Below the pieces are notes generated by a model. It saw nothing but the letters and a program-made list of their open reading frames with translations. It was not told the origin of the DNA and ran no database searches. The translations under genes and the position numbers were made by a program. 64,000 bases of DNA. It comes from an uncultured Ruminococcus sp. GTDB lineage: Bacteria; Bacillota; Clostridia; Oscillospirales; Ruminococcaceae. Shown here piece after piece: positions 10,243 through 20,361 of this stretch; position 1 is the first letter of the stretch, and the number at the start of each line of letters is the position of its first letter. Location of the stretch: NCBI GenBank assembly GCA_947624255.1, contig CANQJO010000004.1, forward strand, positions 113,890 to 177,889, in the 5' to 3' direction.

Positions 10243-13206
10243 TTATTCCGTCCTGAGTGCCTCCACAGGATCTTTCTTCGATGCCACCCTTGACGGGATA
10301 ACTCCGGCAATAAGCGTCAGTATCATGCTTATTGCAATAAGTATCACCCCTCCGATGACCGGAACGTGCGCATGAAGTGTATCGAGCGATGTGACACTGT
10401 GTATTATCAGATTTATGGGTATCGTCAGAAGCACCGACACTCCGATGCCGATGACTCCGGCGCACAGGCCCACAAGAAGCGTCTCAGCATTGAACACGGT
10501 GGAAACATCATGCTTTGATGCTCCGATAGCACGAAGTATACCTATCTCTCTTGTACGCTCCAGAACGGAGATGTACGTGATTATGCCTATCATTATTGAA
10601 GACACCACGAGTGATATTCCCACAAATGCAATGAGCAGATATGAGATACCGCTGATTATTCCCGTCACCGACGACATGAGCAGTGCAACGTAATCTGTAT
10701 AGTGGATAACGTCCTCATCCTGCACAGACCTGTTGTAGCTTTCTATTTCATCGGAAATTGCGTCTTTGTCCTCGAAAGATCTCGGATAAATCCTTATCTG
10801 TGACGGATCGTCAAGGCTCGAATATCCCAGAATATAGAGATTATCCTCATAAGTAAGATCGGAGATCTGTTCGGGAGTGAACGTATCAAATATCTTTACG
10901 TACAGGCTGTCACTTATATTGAGCGTGTCAAGCTGTGCTGCAAGCTCCGCCTCACTGAGCTGCGAAAGCTGCGGCTCGACCTGAGCTGCATATTGGTACG
11001 GAAGTATCTGCCGCAGTATGTCGGGAGCGTATTGCTCAAACTGTTCATCATCAAGTCCTTTGAGTGCGCCGACTATGGCAGCAGATTCCGAGTCCTCTCC
11101 CTGAGCGCTCATTTCATCAATATCCTTGAAAAGCTGCTCACGGTTTTCCGGCTTCATGGCATCAGCGACCATTGCTTCAAGCTGTTCGTCAGACGGCTGA
11201 GACAGCACGAATTTTGAAACAGCAGCTTTTCCTGCCGTTTCAAGCCCTGATACATACTCCTTTGCTGACGCTGCCTTTTCCTCATCGGTAAGTCCCTTAT
11301 AGTCGTCAGTGCGGAATTTGCTGCCGGTCAGCAGATCGTTCTCCTTGTCAGCTACCTGAGCCTTCACAAGCTCGCTGTTGTTCGTCTTGTCAATAATGTA
11401 ATCAGTAAGCTCCTTGGTATAGCCGATATATCCGCTTATCATGGTGGCTGTGGCATCGGGATTCGGTCTGATAAAGCCGACTACCTTGAGATCGGTTCCG
11501 ACATTCCGGTTATTGTAGAGGAGCTCAAGTCCCGAAGAGCTTTTTGACAGGTCGGTATATCCCGCACCTGATGAATTCTCCTCATAATACTCACAAGGAA
11601 GTATCAATCTGAATTCCTTGTTAAGTATATCATCGAAGCTCCACTGTGTAACACCGTAATCAGAGATATTCTCGCCCTTCATGGCAGCCTTTACAATATC
11701 GGCAAAGCCGTCAGCGGATTTAAGTCCCAGAGCGTATGTTATCATATCGGGAAGCTCGTTGTTCTCATTCAGTACCACAACGACTTCGTTATATTCTTCC
11801 GGAAATCTTCCTGCAACAACATCGTACTGGTCGTATATCAGCGGATTTATACCGCTGCCGTCAGCAGCCGGCAGAAGCTCCTCCCATATCTGTATCTGCC
11901 ACATCGACATCATGCTGTTATTTGCGCCCATCAGAGAGGTCGTATCCTGCATCAAAGAATCCATACCCATTGACTTTGCGTAGATCTCGTTCAGATCGGA
12001 TTTTACAATTACGCCGTTTTCGTCCTTGGTGAATATCGGCATCTGAATATCATATCCGTATGAAACAGCATTTGACTTATCCTTGATGACACTGTTCTCG
12101 TCAACGTATTTCTTGAATGCCGCCATGTTATTTATCTGCTTAGCCGAGGAGTTGAGCGTATTGAACATATCATACATCGCTGTATTCGCATAGACGGTAT
12201 TCTCTGCCTCTGCCGGATCGTGCTCGGTTTTTTCAGAACTGCCCATCATAGTATTGAAAAGCTCGGCTGTATCGGTAGTTTCACGTGTTATGACTATCGG
12301 ATAAGAAGACAGCGTTTCCTCCTGCACCTGTTCTATATACTCATTGATACCCGTTGAAAGTGACAGTATCAGAGCGATACCGATGATACCTATAGAGCCT
12401 GCAAAGGCTGTCAGCAGGGTGCGTCCCTTTTTCGTCATAAGATTGTTGAGAGAAAGAGATACCGCCGTCATGAATGACATGGAAACTCTTTTTTTCTTCC
12501 CCTCCTGCGGAGCCTCCTCCTTTTCGGGAGTGTACGGATCACTGTCATCGGTGAGCTGACCGTCCTTGATGCGGACTATTCTTGTGGCATACTCCTCTGC
12601 CAGTTCCGGGTTATGCGTTACCATGATGACAAGCTTATCCTTGGCTATCTCTTTCAGAAGCTCCATTACCTGAATGCTGGTCTCGCTGTCAAGAGCACCT
12701 GTAGGTTCATCTGCAAGGAGGATATCAGGATTGTTGATAAGCGCACGTGCGATCGCTACACGCTGCATCTGTCCGCCTGACATCTGGTTAGGCTTTTTGT
12801 GAAGCTGATCTCCCAGTCCGACCTTTTGAAGAGCCTCCTTTGCACGCTTGCGCCGCTCTGACTTTGAGACTCCCGATATCGTCAGCGCAAGCTCAACATT
12901 TGCAAGCACTGTCTGATGAGGGATAAGATTGTAGCTCTGGAAAATAAATCCGATAGAGTGATTGCGGTATGCGTCCCAATCTCTGTCCTTGTACTTCTTT
13001 GTTGAAACGCCGTTGATTATAAGATCGCCCGAGGTGTAATGATCGAGTCCGCCGATAATGTTTAGCATCGTAGTTTTTCCGCAGCCCGAATGACCAAGTA
13101 TCGCCACAAACTCATTTTCACGGAATGTTATGCTCACGCCGTTAAGGGCTGTGACCATATTTTCTCCGCTTCCATAATGCTTGACGATTTCTTTTAGCTG
13201 AAGCAT
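10243..13206 (-). CDS. MacB-type ABC transporter, fused ATPase and permease
   Basis: A 987-residue protein with an N-terminal ABC ATPase (about residues 1-245): Walker [10 protein letters not shown], signature MSGGQMQRV, Walker [13 protein letters not shown]. This is fused to a FtsX/MacB-like permease. One membrane segment near residue 275 precedes an extracellular domain of roughly 560 residues, and three membrane segments close the protein (from about residue 865). Such systems extrude peptides or work as mechanotransducers on periplasmic or envelope partners. The ATG at 13206 has AAGGAGAG upstream; the longer frame lacks one. It stands alone, with its own promoter and terminator. The large external domain suggests an envelope or peptide substrate, not identifiable here. 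Confidence 0.9.
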   Translation of the reverse strand: MLQLKEIVKHYGSGENMVTALNGVSITFRENEFVAILGHSGCGKTTMLNIIGGLDHYTSGDLIINGVSTKKYKDRDWDAYRNHSIGFIFQSYNLIPHQTVLANVELALTISGVSKSERRKRAKEALQKVGLGDQLHKKPNQMSGGQMQRVAIARALINNPDILLADEPTGALDSETSIQVMELLKEIAKDKLVIMVTHNPELAEEYATRIVRIKDGQLTDDSDPYTPEKEEAPQEGKKKRVSMSFMTAVSLSLNNLMTKKGRTLLTAFAGSIGIIGIALILSLSTGINEYIEQVQEETLSSYPIVITRETTDTAELFNTMMGSSEKTEHDPAEAENTVYANTAMYDMFNTLNSSAKQINNMAAFKKYVDENSVIKDKSNAVSYGYDIQMPIFTKDENGVIVKSDLNEIYAKSMGMDSLMQDTTSLMGANNSMMSMWQIQIWEELLPAADGSGINPLIYDQYDVVAGRFPEEYNEVVVVLNENNELPDMITYALGLKSADGFADIVKAAMKGENISDYGVTQWSFDDILNKEFRLILPCEYYEENSSGAGYTDLSKSSSGLELLYNNRNVGTDLKVVGFIRPNPDATATMISGYIGYTKELTDYIIDKTNNSELVKAQVADKENDLLTGSKFRTDDYKGLTDEEKAASAKEYVSGLETAGKAAVSKFVLSQPSDEQLEAMVADAMKPENREQLFKDIDEMSAQGEDSESAAIVGALKGLDDEQFEQYAPDILRQILPYQYAAQVEPQLSQLSEAELAAQLDTLNISDSLYVKIFDTFTPEQISDLTYEDNLYILGYSSLDDPSQIRIYPRSFEDKDAISDEIESYNRSVQDEDVIHYTDYVALLMSSVTGIISGISYLLIAFVGISLVVSSIMIGIITYISVLERTREIGILRAIGASKHDVSTVFNAETLLVGLCAGVIGIGVSVLLTIPINLIIHSVTSLDTLHAHVPVIGGVILIAISMILTLIAGVIPSRVASKKDPVEALRTE

Positions 13207-13284
13207 ATGACTCTCCTTCTGTCCGTTTCCGGAAGGCTCATAAATCGACAAAGCCTCCGAAATGGTCTATTATAATATACAGTA

Positions 13285-13314
13285 ATTGTATCACATTGAC
13301 AAATATATGTCAAT
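13285..13314 (-). promoter_or_regulatory. ABC exporter promoter with perfect operator-like dyad
   Basis: TTGACA (13308-13313), 17 bp, TACAAT (13285-13290) on the minus strand. The perfect 7-bp inverted repeat ATTGACA-N6-TGTCAAT (13295-13314) covers the -35 and most of the spacer. A further TTGACA half-site lies just upstream. This looks like a repressor site; no regulator gene is adjacent. Confidence 0.7.
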
Positions 13315-13367
13315 AGCTTTGTCAATATTTCACAAAGTTTTCACATTTGGTGATCTCTCTTAAGATA

Positions 13368-13398
13368 TAAAAACTGCCGTACATGATCTGTACGGCAG
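13368..13398 (-). terminator. Terminator of the ppa-prs operon
   Basis: A 10-bp perfect stem (CTGCCGTACA/TGTACGGCAG) followed by five T on the minus strand, 32 bp after the prs stop. Confidence 0.9.
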
Positions 13399-13430
13399 CA
13401 GCTTGTCCTCAGCGGAGTATATATGATACA

Positions 13431-14591
13431 TTATTTCATTCCGTATTTTTTCAGCAGTCCCTCGATTTTCTCGTGGGGATCAATGATGTTGCCGATCGAC
13501 ACGTCATGATTGATGGCTTCAATAAAATATGCGATATATTTGGATACATCCACCTCATGGAACCACGGACGCTCCAGAAGCTCAGGTGATCTGTATGTAA
13601 GGTTCGTACCGAACACGCCGTCTATTATGCCCTCCTTATAAGCCTTGTCAAATTTATCAAGACCGTTGGTGAAGATAGCATATGTGGCATATGTGAAAAT
13701 TCTGCCGGCATTTTTCTCCTTGAGTGCGTATGCAAGGTCAAGCATAGATTCGCCAGAGGAGATTATATCGTCAGAGACAAATACGTCCTTGCCGTTGACA
13801 GGATTTCCGAGGTACTCATGGGCAATTATCGGATTGCGGCCGTTCACGATAGTTGAATAGTCACGCCTTTTATAGAACATTCCCATTTCTACTCCAAGCA
13901 CTGATGCGTAGTACATATTCCTGTTGAGAGCCCCCTCATCAGGGCTTACTACCATGAACTTATCCTTTGAGAAACTGATATCCTTTATTTCACGGAGCAT
14001 CGTTTTCAGCACCTGATATGTAGGCATAACGTTGTCAAATCCCATGAGCGGAACAGCGTTCTGCACTCTCGGATCGTGGGCATCAAATGTCACGATATTT
14101 GATACTCCCATAGCTTCAAGCTCCTGCAAAGCACAGGCACAGTCGAGAGATTCACGGTAGCTCCTTCTGTGCTGTCTTCCGCCATAGAGAATGGGCATGA
14201 TGACGGTTATCCTGTGAGCCTTTCCGCCCGCAGCCTGTATGATCCTCTTGAGATCCTGAAAATGATCATCGGGAGACATGGCGTTCTCCATGCCGAAATA
14301 GTCGTACTTGATGTTATAGTTTCCCACATCTATTATGATGAAGAGATCCTTGCCCCTTACCGTTGACTTTATGTAGCCCTTTCCGTCGCCGGAGGAAAAT
14401 CTGGGACATTCGCTCTCGAGCAGGAAGGTATCAACATCAACGCCTCCCTTGCGTGCCCAGTCAACAAGATAACCGTCGATCTTGTTTCCCAGCTCGGTAA
14501 CGCTGTTCATTGCGATTATACCTATAGGAGCAACGTTCGATACGCTGCCGAATAAAATTTCACTTGAAGCTGTCATAATAATTTTTCGCAC
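13431..14591 (-). CDS. prs: Ribose-phosphate pyrophosphokinase (long form)
   Basis: A PRPP synthase that makes phosphoribosyl pyrophosphate from ribose 5-phosphate and ATP for nucleotide, His and Trp synthesis. The PRPP-binding loop DDIISSGESM is intact (about residue 280), and FDAHDPRVQNA replaces the classic flexible-loop motif. At 381-386 residues it is clearly longer than the usual 315-residue enzyme and belongs to a divergent class seen in Firmicutes. The start is uncertain: GTG at 14591 is 12 nt from AAGGAG but lies inside a hairpin, and ATG at 14576 follows that hairpin. It follows ppa by 48 bp. Confidence 0.9.
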   Translation of the reverse strand: MRKIIMTASSEILFGSVSNVAPIGIIAMNSVTELGNKIDGYLVDWARKGGVDVDTFLLESECPRFSSGDGKGYIKSTVRGKDLFIIIDVGNYNIKYDYFGMENAMSPDDHFQDLKRIIQAAGGKAHRITVIMPILYGGRQHRRSYRESLDCACALQELEAMGVSNIVTFDAHDPRVQNAVPLMGFDNVMPTYQVLKTMLREIKDISFSKDKFMVVSPDEGALNRNMYYASVLGVEMGMFYKRRDYSTIVNGRNPIIAHEYLGNPVNGKDVFVSDDIISSGESMLDLAYALKEKNAGRIFTYATYAIFTNGLDKFDKAYKEGIIDGVFGTNLTYRSPELLERPWFHEVDVSKYIAYFIEAINHDVSIGNIIDPHEKIEGLLKKYGMK

Positions 14592-14639
14592 AAGGTGTGC
14601 GATACTCCTTTCAGAAATTTTCAGAAATTTTTTACTGCA

Positions 14640-15170
14640 TTATTTGCAGAAATTCTCTATGTAGGACTCGATATCCTCCGCAATAATTTTACGTGCAACA
14701 TCAGCGTGTTCCACTTCATTGACGGCAGTTGTTTTGTTTTCAAGCTCCTTGTAAACGGTAAAGAAATGTCTCATTTCATCAAATACGTGCTTCTGAAGCT
14801 CCTCAATGTCTTTGTACATATTGTAATTGGGATCTTCAAAGGGAATAGCTATTATCTTATCGTCTCTGTGACCGTTGTCAAGCATTCTGATAACTCCTAT
14901 GGGATAACACCTGACAAGTGTGAGCGGAATGAGTTTTTCCGAGCACAGCACCAGTACATCAAGAGGATCGTTGTCATCGGAATACGTTCTTGGGATAAAT
15001 CCGTAATTAGCCGGATAGTGTGTCGAAGTATGAAGGATCCTGTCCATTTTTATCAGACCGGTCTCCTTATCAAGCTCATACTTGATCTTGCTGCCCTTGC
15101 TGATCTCTATGACCGCATAGAAATCGTCAGGGTTGATCCTCTTGGGACTCATTTTGTGCCAGATATTCAT
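14640..15170 (-). CDS. ppa: Inorganic pyrophosphatase, family I
   Basis: A 176-residue soluble pyrophosphatase that hydrolyses pyrophosphate and pulls biosynthetic reactions forward. Family I motifs are clear: a YELDKETG segment, [16 protein letters not shown], and the metal-binding [16 protein letters not shown]-type CGGAGG lies upstream of the ATG. It is the first gene of a two-gene operon with prs. The pairing is sensible metabolically, since PRPP-using reactions release pyrophosphate. Confidence 0.95.
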   Translation of the reverse strand: MNIWHKMSPKRINPDDFYAVIEISKGSKIKYELDKETGLIKMDRILHTSTHYPANYGFIPRTYSDDNDPLDVLVLCSEKLIPLTLVRCYPIGVIRMLDNGHRDDKIIAIPFEDPNYNMYKDIEELQKHVFDEMRHFFTVYKELENKTTAVNEVEHADVARKIIAEDIESYIENFCK

Positions 15171-15254
15171 AAAAACCTCCGAAGCTTGTCCGGACTTGCG
15201 TCCGTATATTTCCTGCTCTGCACTGCGTCACGAGCAGATCATCTCCTACTAATT

Positions 15255-15282
15255 AGTATACCATTATTTTGAAATTTGTCAA
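15255..15282 (-). promoter_or_regulatory. ppa-prs promoter
   Basis: TTGACA (15277-15282), 16 bp, TATACT (15255-15260) on the minus strand, with an 80-nt leader to ppa. Between this promoter and the next (15283-15471) I see no gene. Confidence 0.8.
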
Positions 15283-15471
15283 TAATGGTGTTGATTTTCG
15301 TCGATATGATACAAATTATCCCTTGATTTGACCTCTTTTCTGCTTATTTTTTATACAGCGATGTTTCCTCCGGTGAACCTCTCGGGGACGAATAAGAGCA
15401 AATTACAGGCATATATCTCAAATGTTAATAAAAAATGAATATATACAAATAATATTTTATTCAAAAAACTA

Positions 15472-15500
15472 TTGATTTTTCAGACGAAATATTGTAAAAT
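15472..15500 (+). promoter_or_regulatory. Promoter of the GGDEF gene
   Basis: TTGATT (15472-15477), 17 bp, TAAAAT (15495-15500). A leader of about 90 nt leads to the start codon. Confidence 0.65.
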
Positions 15501-15595
15501 GTACATAAAGGCATTTTGTAATAGTCAGAAACACCCGGTGATGTGCCCCTCCTATCGCTGACAACAGGAAATTTTTCACAAAGGAGTGATAAAAT

Positions 15596-17527
15596 ATGAC
15601 AGGCTATAAAATCGCACTGATCGTCGAAGAAATTGATCAAAGCTACCAGAGTGCCATTCTCAACGGGATCGCTTCTTCTGCCGCAGAATTCTCTCTCAAT
15701 ATCTCTGCCTTTGTATCTTTCAGCGGAGAAATGAACAACTCCAAGCACGATGCCGGTGAGTTCAATATTTTCAATCTCCCTGATTTCAGAAATTTTGACG
15801 GAGCTATACTCCTGACAAATACTCTCGCATATCAGCCTGTTATAACTGATATCCTTAACCGCATAAAGGAAGCCGGGATCCCGGCTGTGAGCATAGATAA
15901 TGATATTCCCTACCTCTACCATATCGGCATCGACAACAGGACTGCCATGAGAAATATAACCGAGCACCTCATAAAGGTACACGGCTTTTCAAAATTCTGC
16001 TATATCTCCGGTCCTGCGGACAATCCCGAAAGTGCCGACCGTCTTAAGGCTTTCAGATCCGTGCTGTGGGAAAATGATATCCGGATCAGTGATAAAAATA
16101 TCTTCTTCGGCGATTTCAGAGCCCATTCCGGACGTAATGCTATCGAATACTTCCTCAACTCGGGTGAAGATATGCCGGAGGCTATAATCTGTGCCAATGA
16201 TGTTATGGCTGCCTCTGCCATCAATCGCCTTGCCGATGAGGGATTCTCTGTTCCGAAGGATATCGCCGTCACCGGCTTTGACAATACCTACAATACTCAC
16301 AATTACCAGATAGAGCTGACTACCGTTGACAGACCGCTCTCACTGTCAGGACGGCTCGCCTGCAAAATGCTCTACAATCATTTCATGCATAATCCGCAGG
16401 AGAGAAATGTTATACTCAGTATGTCAACTATCTTTACCGAAAGCTGCGGCTGCTCGGATAACGTGATCTATAACCTTGCTGAGTACCGAGGTCTGAACTA
16501 CAAGAATTACATAAAATTCGAGAACAGCCAGAAGTATATGTCCAGTCTCAACCGCATATCAAGCGATCTGCAGGGCAGCAATAATTTTACGGAATATATT
16601 GAATGCCTCAAAAATTGCGTCAAAATGTTCTCTCCCGATGAATTCTATTTCTGCCTGTGCGATAACTGGGATTCGGAATATTCTCTGAACATTGATCCGT
16701 CACAGCCGTCTGATGAGGAAAAAATACCTACCGAGTATACCGATGAGATGTACGTCCCCATTGCCTACAAGGACGGAAAATTCTATGAGACGGATAAGAT
16801 CTCACGCAAGGATATCATGCCTGATATCGCAAAATCCGAGATCTGCGGAAAATTCTACTATCACATACCCCTGCATTTTGGAGAGCGCTGCCTCGGATAT
16901 ATGGTAATACTGTATCGCACCGGTACACTCAATACCTCAATATTTGAGACATTCTGCATAAATATCAGCAACTCTCTGGAAAATGTAAGAAAACGTGTCT
17001 GCCTTGAAAATGTAGTAAGCAGACTTGAAAAGCTATATACACGAGATACCTTCACCGACATTTACAACCGAAACGGATTTGTGCAGGCTACGAGATCTGT
17101 CTACCATAGCTGCGTTGCAAACCAACGTGATATCATGCTCATGTTCATTGACCTCGACGGACTGAAAAAGATCAACGATACCTACGGTCACAATATCGGC
17201 GACAAGGCTATTCATGATATCGCCCACATTCTAAAGGAATCCTGTGGAAATCATGAGATCTACTGCCGTTTCGGCGGTGATGAGTTCATCGTCTTTGCCG
17301 CTGATTACAGCGATGCTGACGCAAGAGAGCTTTGCGCACGGATAAACGGCAATATCGACAGGATCAACGAAAAGGAACAGAATCCGTTCCGGCTGAGCGC
17401 AAGCATCGGCTATGTTATCGCCAAACCAAGAGAGGGCGAGGACATTTTCAGATTCGTTACCGCTGCCGACAAAATAATGTATACCGAAAAGCGCAAGAAA
17501 AAGCTCTCCAAATACCTCAAAGGCTGA
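15596..17527 (+). CDS. Diguanylate cyclase with LacI-type ligand-binding domain
   Basis: A 643-residue protein. Residues 1-290 resemble the periplasmic-binding-protein domain of LacI repressors (IALIVEEIDQSYQSAILNGI, PEAIICANDVMAASAINRL, DIAVTGFDN) but there is no N-terminal helix-turn-helix and no signal peptide. Residues 290-470 form a linker or GAF-like region. The C-terminal GGDEF domain (about 475-643) has the catalytic GGDEF at 560-564, so it should make cyclic di-GMP. This suggests a cytoplasmic sugar or nucleoside signal feeding into c-di-GMP. AAGGAG sits 8 nt before the ATG. A hairpin follows the gene. Confidence 0.88.
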   Translation: MTGYKIALIVEEIDQSYQSAILNGIASSAAEFSLNISAFVSFSGEMNNSKHDAGEFNIFNLPDFRNFDGAILLTNTLAYQPVITDILNRIKEAGIPAVSIDNDIPYLYHIGIDNRTAMRNITEHLIKVHGFSKFCYISGPADNPESADRLKAFRSVLWENDIRISDKNIFFGDFRAHSGRNAIEYFLNSGEDMPEAIICANDVMAASAINRLADEGFSVPKDIAVTGFDNTYNTHNYQIELTTVDRPLSLSGRLACKMLYNHFMHNPQERNVILSMSTIFTESCGCSDNVIYNLAEYRGLNYKNYIKFENSQKYMSSLNRISSDLQGSNNFTEYIECLKNCVKMFSPDEFYFCLCDNWDSEYSLNIDPSQPSDEEKIPTEYTDEMYVPIAYKDGKFYETDKISRKDIMPDIAKSEICGKFYYHIPLHFGERCLGYMVILYRTGTLNTSIFETFCINISNSLENVRKRVCLENVVSRLEKLYTRDTFTDIYNRNGFVQATRSVYHSCVANQRDIMLMFIDLDGLKKINDTYGHNIGDKAIHDIAHILKESCGNHEIYCRFGGDEFIVFAADYSDADARELCARINGNIDRINEKEQNPFRLSASIGYVIAKPREGEDIFRFVTAADKIMYTEKRKKKLSKYLKG

Positions 17528-17539
17528 TCAAACACCATA

Positions 17540-17569
17540 AAAGCCGCAGCAACGGAATGCTGCGGCTTT
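17540..17569 (+). terminator. Terminator-like hairpin after the GGDEF gene
   Basis: A perfect 12-bp stem AAAGCCGCAGCA / TGCTGCGGCTTT with a 6-base loop, 12 bp past the stop. Only three T follow the GC core, so some read-through into the next small genes is possible. Confidence 0.65.
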
Positions 17570-17597
17570 GAAAAACTTATCAAGGAGCTGAACTTCA

Positions 17598-17804
17598 ATG
17601 CTGAAAAGGCTTGGGATAATTGCGGCTGCCGCTATTGTTGCGGCTCTTGCCATAATTTTCGCTTTTACCGGCGAAAAAGGCCGCATCATTGTTATTATGA
17701 CAGCCGTTTTTCTGACAGCAGCTGCGCTCTCCGCTATTGTCACGTATAATTTCCGCAGAAAAAAAGCAGACAGCAATTCCGGAAAAAATGGTGATGATCA
17801 ATGA
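17598..17804 (+). CDS. Small two-helix membrane protein
   Basis: A 68-residue protein with two hydrophobic segments (about residues 5-23 and 29-51) and a basic, polar tail (RRKKADSNSG). AAGGAG precedes the ATG. Its stop overlaps the next start as ATGA, so the two are translated together. I recognise no family; it could be a membrane anchor for its partner. Confidence 0.65.
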   Translation: MLKRLGIIAAAAIVAALAIIFAFTGEKGRIIVIMTAVFLTAAALSAIVTYNFRRKKADSNSGKNGDDQ

Positions 17805-18085
17805 AAAACGAAACCATGCTTTTTGCCGATAACGAATATCTCGGCATACAGGAATTCAGCAAGATCGAAGAATTTTTCCGAAAATACAGCTCAGAAGCTA
17901 TTGAAAAAACAGAAACTCTTCCGCCGGGGTGGGTGGTGCTTTACGCTGTCTGCTCATATGACGATCTGACAGGTGCGATGCTCTCTGCCGATTTTATGAT
18001 GCTGGAGCTCCCTTGCGACAGATACACATCACTCTGCTCGAATATCTCAAAAAATTGCAGGCTGTTCTTCTTCAGCAGCCATTAG
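17801..18085 (+). CDS. Hypothetical protein, coupled to the small membrane protein
   Basis: A 94-residue protein beginning MKNETMLFADNEYLGIQEF with no signal peptide or membrane segment. The 4-bp ATGA overlap with the preceding membrane protein and the 10-bp gap to the dockerin gene imply one operon. I do not recognise the family. The C-terminus is cysteine- and Phe-containing (CRLFFFSSH). Confidence 0.6.
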   Translation: MKNETMLFADNEYLGIQEFSKIEEFFRKYSSEAIEKTETLPPGWVVLYAVCSYDDLTGAMLSADFMMLELPCDRYTSLCSNISKNCRLFFFSSH

Positions 18086-18095
18086 GAGTAAACAT

Positions 18096-18926
18096 ATGAA
18101 AAATACAAGACTGACTGCCGCAGTGCTGTCATTTATCATCGCAGCCTCTGCTCCCGCATCTGTTTCGGCAGCAACTTCTGATACTAAAACGGTTCATACC
18201 GTCACTTTTCTTGATTTTGACGGCAGCGTTATCAAGACTCTTTCTGTAGCTGACGGCGGAACGATCGACTACTCACAAATTGATACGTCCGCTCTCAGCC
18301 GACATAAGGATGTCTACACAGAACAGCAATTCGCTCAATGGAGTATGACTCCCAAAACGGCTGACCGGGATCTGACTATTCAGGCACTCTCAAAAACCGC
18401 TGTTATCTCGATCGACGGTATGCCTTCGAGATCCGTATATTTCTCTAAACAGGGAAACGTCAGCCTTGAAGGTCTCGCCGTCACAATAACCGTAACTACC
18501 CAAACTCCCGAACAGGATAAGAATGGCGACTATATATGTGACGTTACGACAGTCGATATCACATCAGTCTGTACGGCATCACCCGGCGATCTCAAAACTG
18601 CCTTCGCAGACAAAAATACAGCTGATGTTAATGTCTTCACCATCGGTGACACCAAGCCTGTTGTCTCTTATCAGATAAGCTGCCGCGAAAATCACGGAGA
18701 TGTCAACGGTGACGGCAAAACAGATGCTGTTGATGCATCACATATCCTGAATGCGTATTCCGAGATCAGTTCGGGAAGCTCCGTTGATGACGATTTTTTA
18801 TGGAAGGGCGATGTGGATCTCGACGGAAAAATAACCGCTTCAGATGCAAGCATAGCCTTGAATTATTATGCGATCGCATCAAGTCATCAGACTCCCGACT
18901 GGGAGGAGATACTCGGTCTGAAATAA
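18096..18926 (+). CDS. Secreted protein with type I dockerin
   Basis: A 276-residue protein with a clear signal peptide (residues 1-25, cut near VSA-AT). The middle (about 30-200) is a beta-rich region of unknown role. Residues 210-265 hold two calcium-loop dockerin repeats: GDVNGDGKTDAVDASHIL and GDVDLDGKITASDASIAL, each followed by a short helix. Dockerins bind cohesins on scaffoldins in cellulosomes and related surface assemblies, which supports a Ruminococcus-like host. No catalytic domain is visible, so it may be structural or a binding component. It ends an operon with the two small genes before it. Confidence 0.85.
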   Translation: MKNTRLTAAVLSFIIAASAPASVSAATSDTKTVHTVTFLDFDGSVIKTLSVADGGTIDYSQIDTSALSRHKDVYTEQQFAQWSMTPKTADRDLTIQALSKTAVISIDGMPSRSVYFSKQGNVSLEGLAVTITVTTQTPEQDKNGDYICDVTTVDITSVCTASPGDLKTAFADKNTADVNVFTIGDTKPVVSYQISCRENHGDVNGDGKTDAVDASHILNAYSEISSGSSVDDDFLWKGDVDLDGKITASDASIALNYYAIASSHQTPDWEEILGLK

Positions 18927-18943
18927 TTTTTTCGCTGCACATA

Positions 18944-18972
18944 TTGCAATATCTGTTATTTTATGCTATAAT
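18944..18972 (+). promoter_or_regulatory. glyA promoter
   Basis: TTGCAA (18944-18949), 17 bp, TATAAT (18967-18972), followed by a 75-nt leader to glyA. Confidence 0.8.
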
Positions 18973-19052
18973 TATAAAAGCATTGCAAAGAGGAGTTCCT
19001 CTGTCCGGTGCTGCAAGAAAGTTTATATAATTTCCCTGAAGGAGTGCTTACA

Positions 19053-20309
19053 ATGTATAATGATCTTTTGGATTCGATCGGATTCGTTACGGAGTATGAT
19101 CCGGAAATAGGCAAGGCTATGGCTCGTGAGCTTGCCCGTCAGCAGAGAAATCTTGAGCTTATTGCCAGTGAGAATATCGTCTCTCCTGCTGTTATGGCTG
19201 CAATGGGTTCTGTTCTTACAAATAAATATGCTGAGGGATATCCCGGAAAACGTTACTATGGCGGCTGCCTGTATGTGGACGAGGTCGAAACTATTGCTAT
19301 CGAAAGAGCAAAGGAGCTCTTTGGTGCTAAATTTGCCAACGTTCAGCCTCATTCCGGTGCTCAGGCTAATACTGCTGCCTATTTTGCAGTGCTCCGGCCG
19401 GGTGATACCGTTCTGGGAATGAGCCTCGCTGACGGCGGTCATCTTACTCATGGTTCACCTGTGAATCTGTCAGGAAAATATTTTAATTTTGTTTCATACG
19501 GTCTTGATGATACTACTGAAACCATTAACTACGACACTGTTCAGTCTCTCGCAGAACAGCATAAACCCAAGCTGATCGTTGCCGGCGCAAGCGCATACCC
19601 CAGAGCTATAGACTTCAAGAGGCTCTCAGAGATCGCTAGATCCGTAGGTGCACTTCTTATGGTCGATATGGCTCACATTGCCGGTCTTGTTGCCGCAGGA
19701 GTTCACGAATCTCCTGTCCCCTACGCCGATATCACCACAACTACTACTCATAAAACACTGAGAGGTCCGAGAGGCGGACTTATCCTCACTAATGACGAAG
19801 CTCTTGCGAAGAAGATCAACTCTGCTATTTTCCCCGGAACTCAGGGCGGTCCTTTGATGCATACAATTGCGGCAAAGGCTGTCTGCTTTGGCGAGGCTCT
19901 GAAACCGGAATTCAGAGACTATCAGAGACGTATAGTTGAAAACGCAAAGGCTCTCTCAGAGGGACTTCTCAAGAGAGGCTTTGACCTCGTTTCCGGCGGA
20001 ACGGATAATCATCTTATGCTTGTTGATCTCCGTCCCTTCAACATTACCGGAAAAGAGCTGGAAAACCGTCTTGATGAGGTATATATCACAGTCAATAAAA
20101 ATGCTATACACAACGATCCCGAAAAGCCCTTTGTCACAAGCGGCATAAGGATCGGAACTCCTGCTGTTACGACAAGAGGTCTCGGCGTAGAGGAAATGGA
20201 GCTTATTGCTGAGTATATCTATCTCTGTGCCACTGATTTTGAAAATAAGGCTGACGAGATACGTTCAGGCGTAAATCTCATCTGTGAAAAATATCCGCTT
20301 TATAAGTAA
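19053..20309 (+). CDS. glyA: Serine hydroxymethyltransferase
   Basis: A 418-residue PLP enzyme converting serine and tetrahydrofolate to glycine and methylene-tetrahydrofolate. The family segments are complete: [22 protein letters not shown], the PLP lysine region [15 protein letters not shown] (about residue 230), and the C-terminal [14 protein letters not shown]. The ATG at 19053 has GAAGGAG upstream; a longer frame runs back through the leader. It is monocistronic, with promoter and terminator of its own. It is part of the one-carbon supply served by folC. Confidence 0.96.
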   Translation: MYNDLLDSIGFVTEYDPEIGKAMARELARQQRNLELIASENIVSPAVMAAMGSVLTNKYAEGYPGKRYYGGCLYVDEVETIAIERAKELFGAKFANVQPHSGAQANTAAYFAVLRPGDTVLGMSLADGGHLTHGSPVNLSGKYFNFVSYGLDDTTETINYDTVQSLAEQHKPKLIVAGASAYPRAIDFKRLSEIARSVGALLMVDMAHIAGLVAAGVHESPVPYADITTTTTHKTLRGPRGGLILTNDEALAKKINSAIFPGTQGGPLMHTIAAKAVCFGEALKPEFRDYQRRIVENAKALSEGLLKRGFDLVSGGTDNHLMLVDLRPFNITGKELENRLDEVYITVNKNAIHNDPEKPFVTSGIRIGTPAVTTRGLGVEEMELIAEYIYLCATDFENKADEIRSGVNLICEKYPLYK

Positions 20310-20314
20310 TATTC

Positions 20315-20340
20315 AAGGGACAGCCGTACTGCTGTCCCTT
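20315..20340 (+). terminator. glyA terminator
   Basis: Stem AAGGGACAG/CTGTCCCTT with an 8-base loop, starting 6 bp after the glyA stop. The short T-run makes it moderate in strength. Confidence 0.7.
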
Positions 20341-20361
20341 TATTATCAAAGGAGTGTTATC

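Noticed and set aside
9934..10375. Open frames in the valS leader region
   Set aside because: They coincide with the T-box leader and the 3' end of the ABC gene on the opposite strand.
15461..15982. 173-codon minus-strand frame
   Set aside because: It is antisense to the GGDEF gene start and its leader, without start signals.
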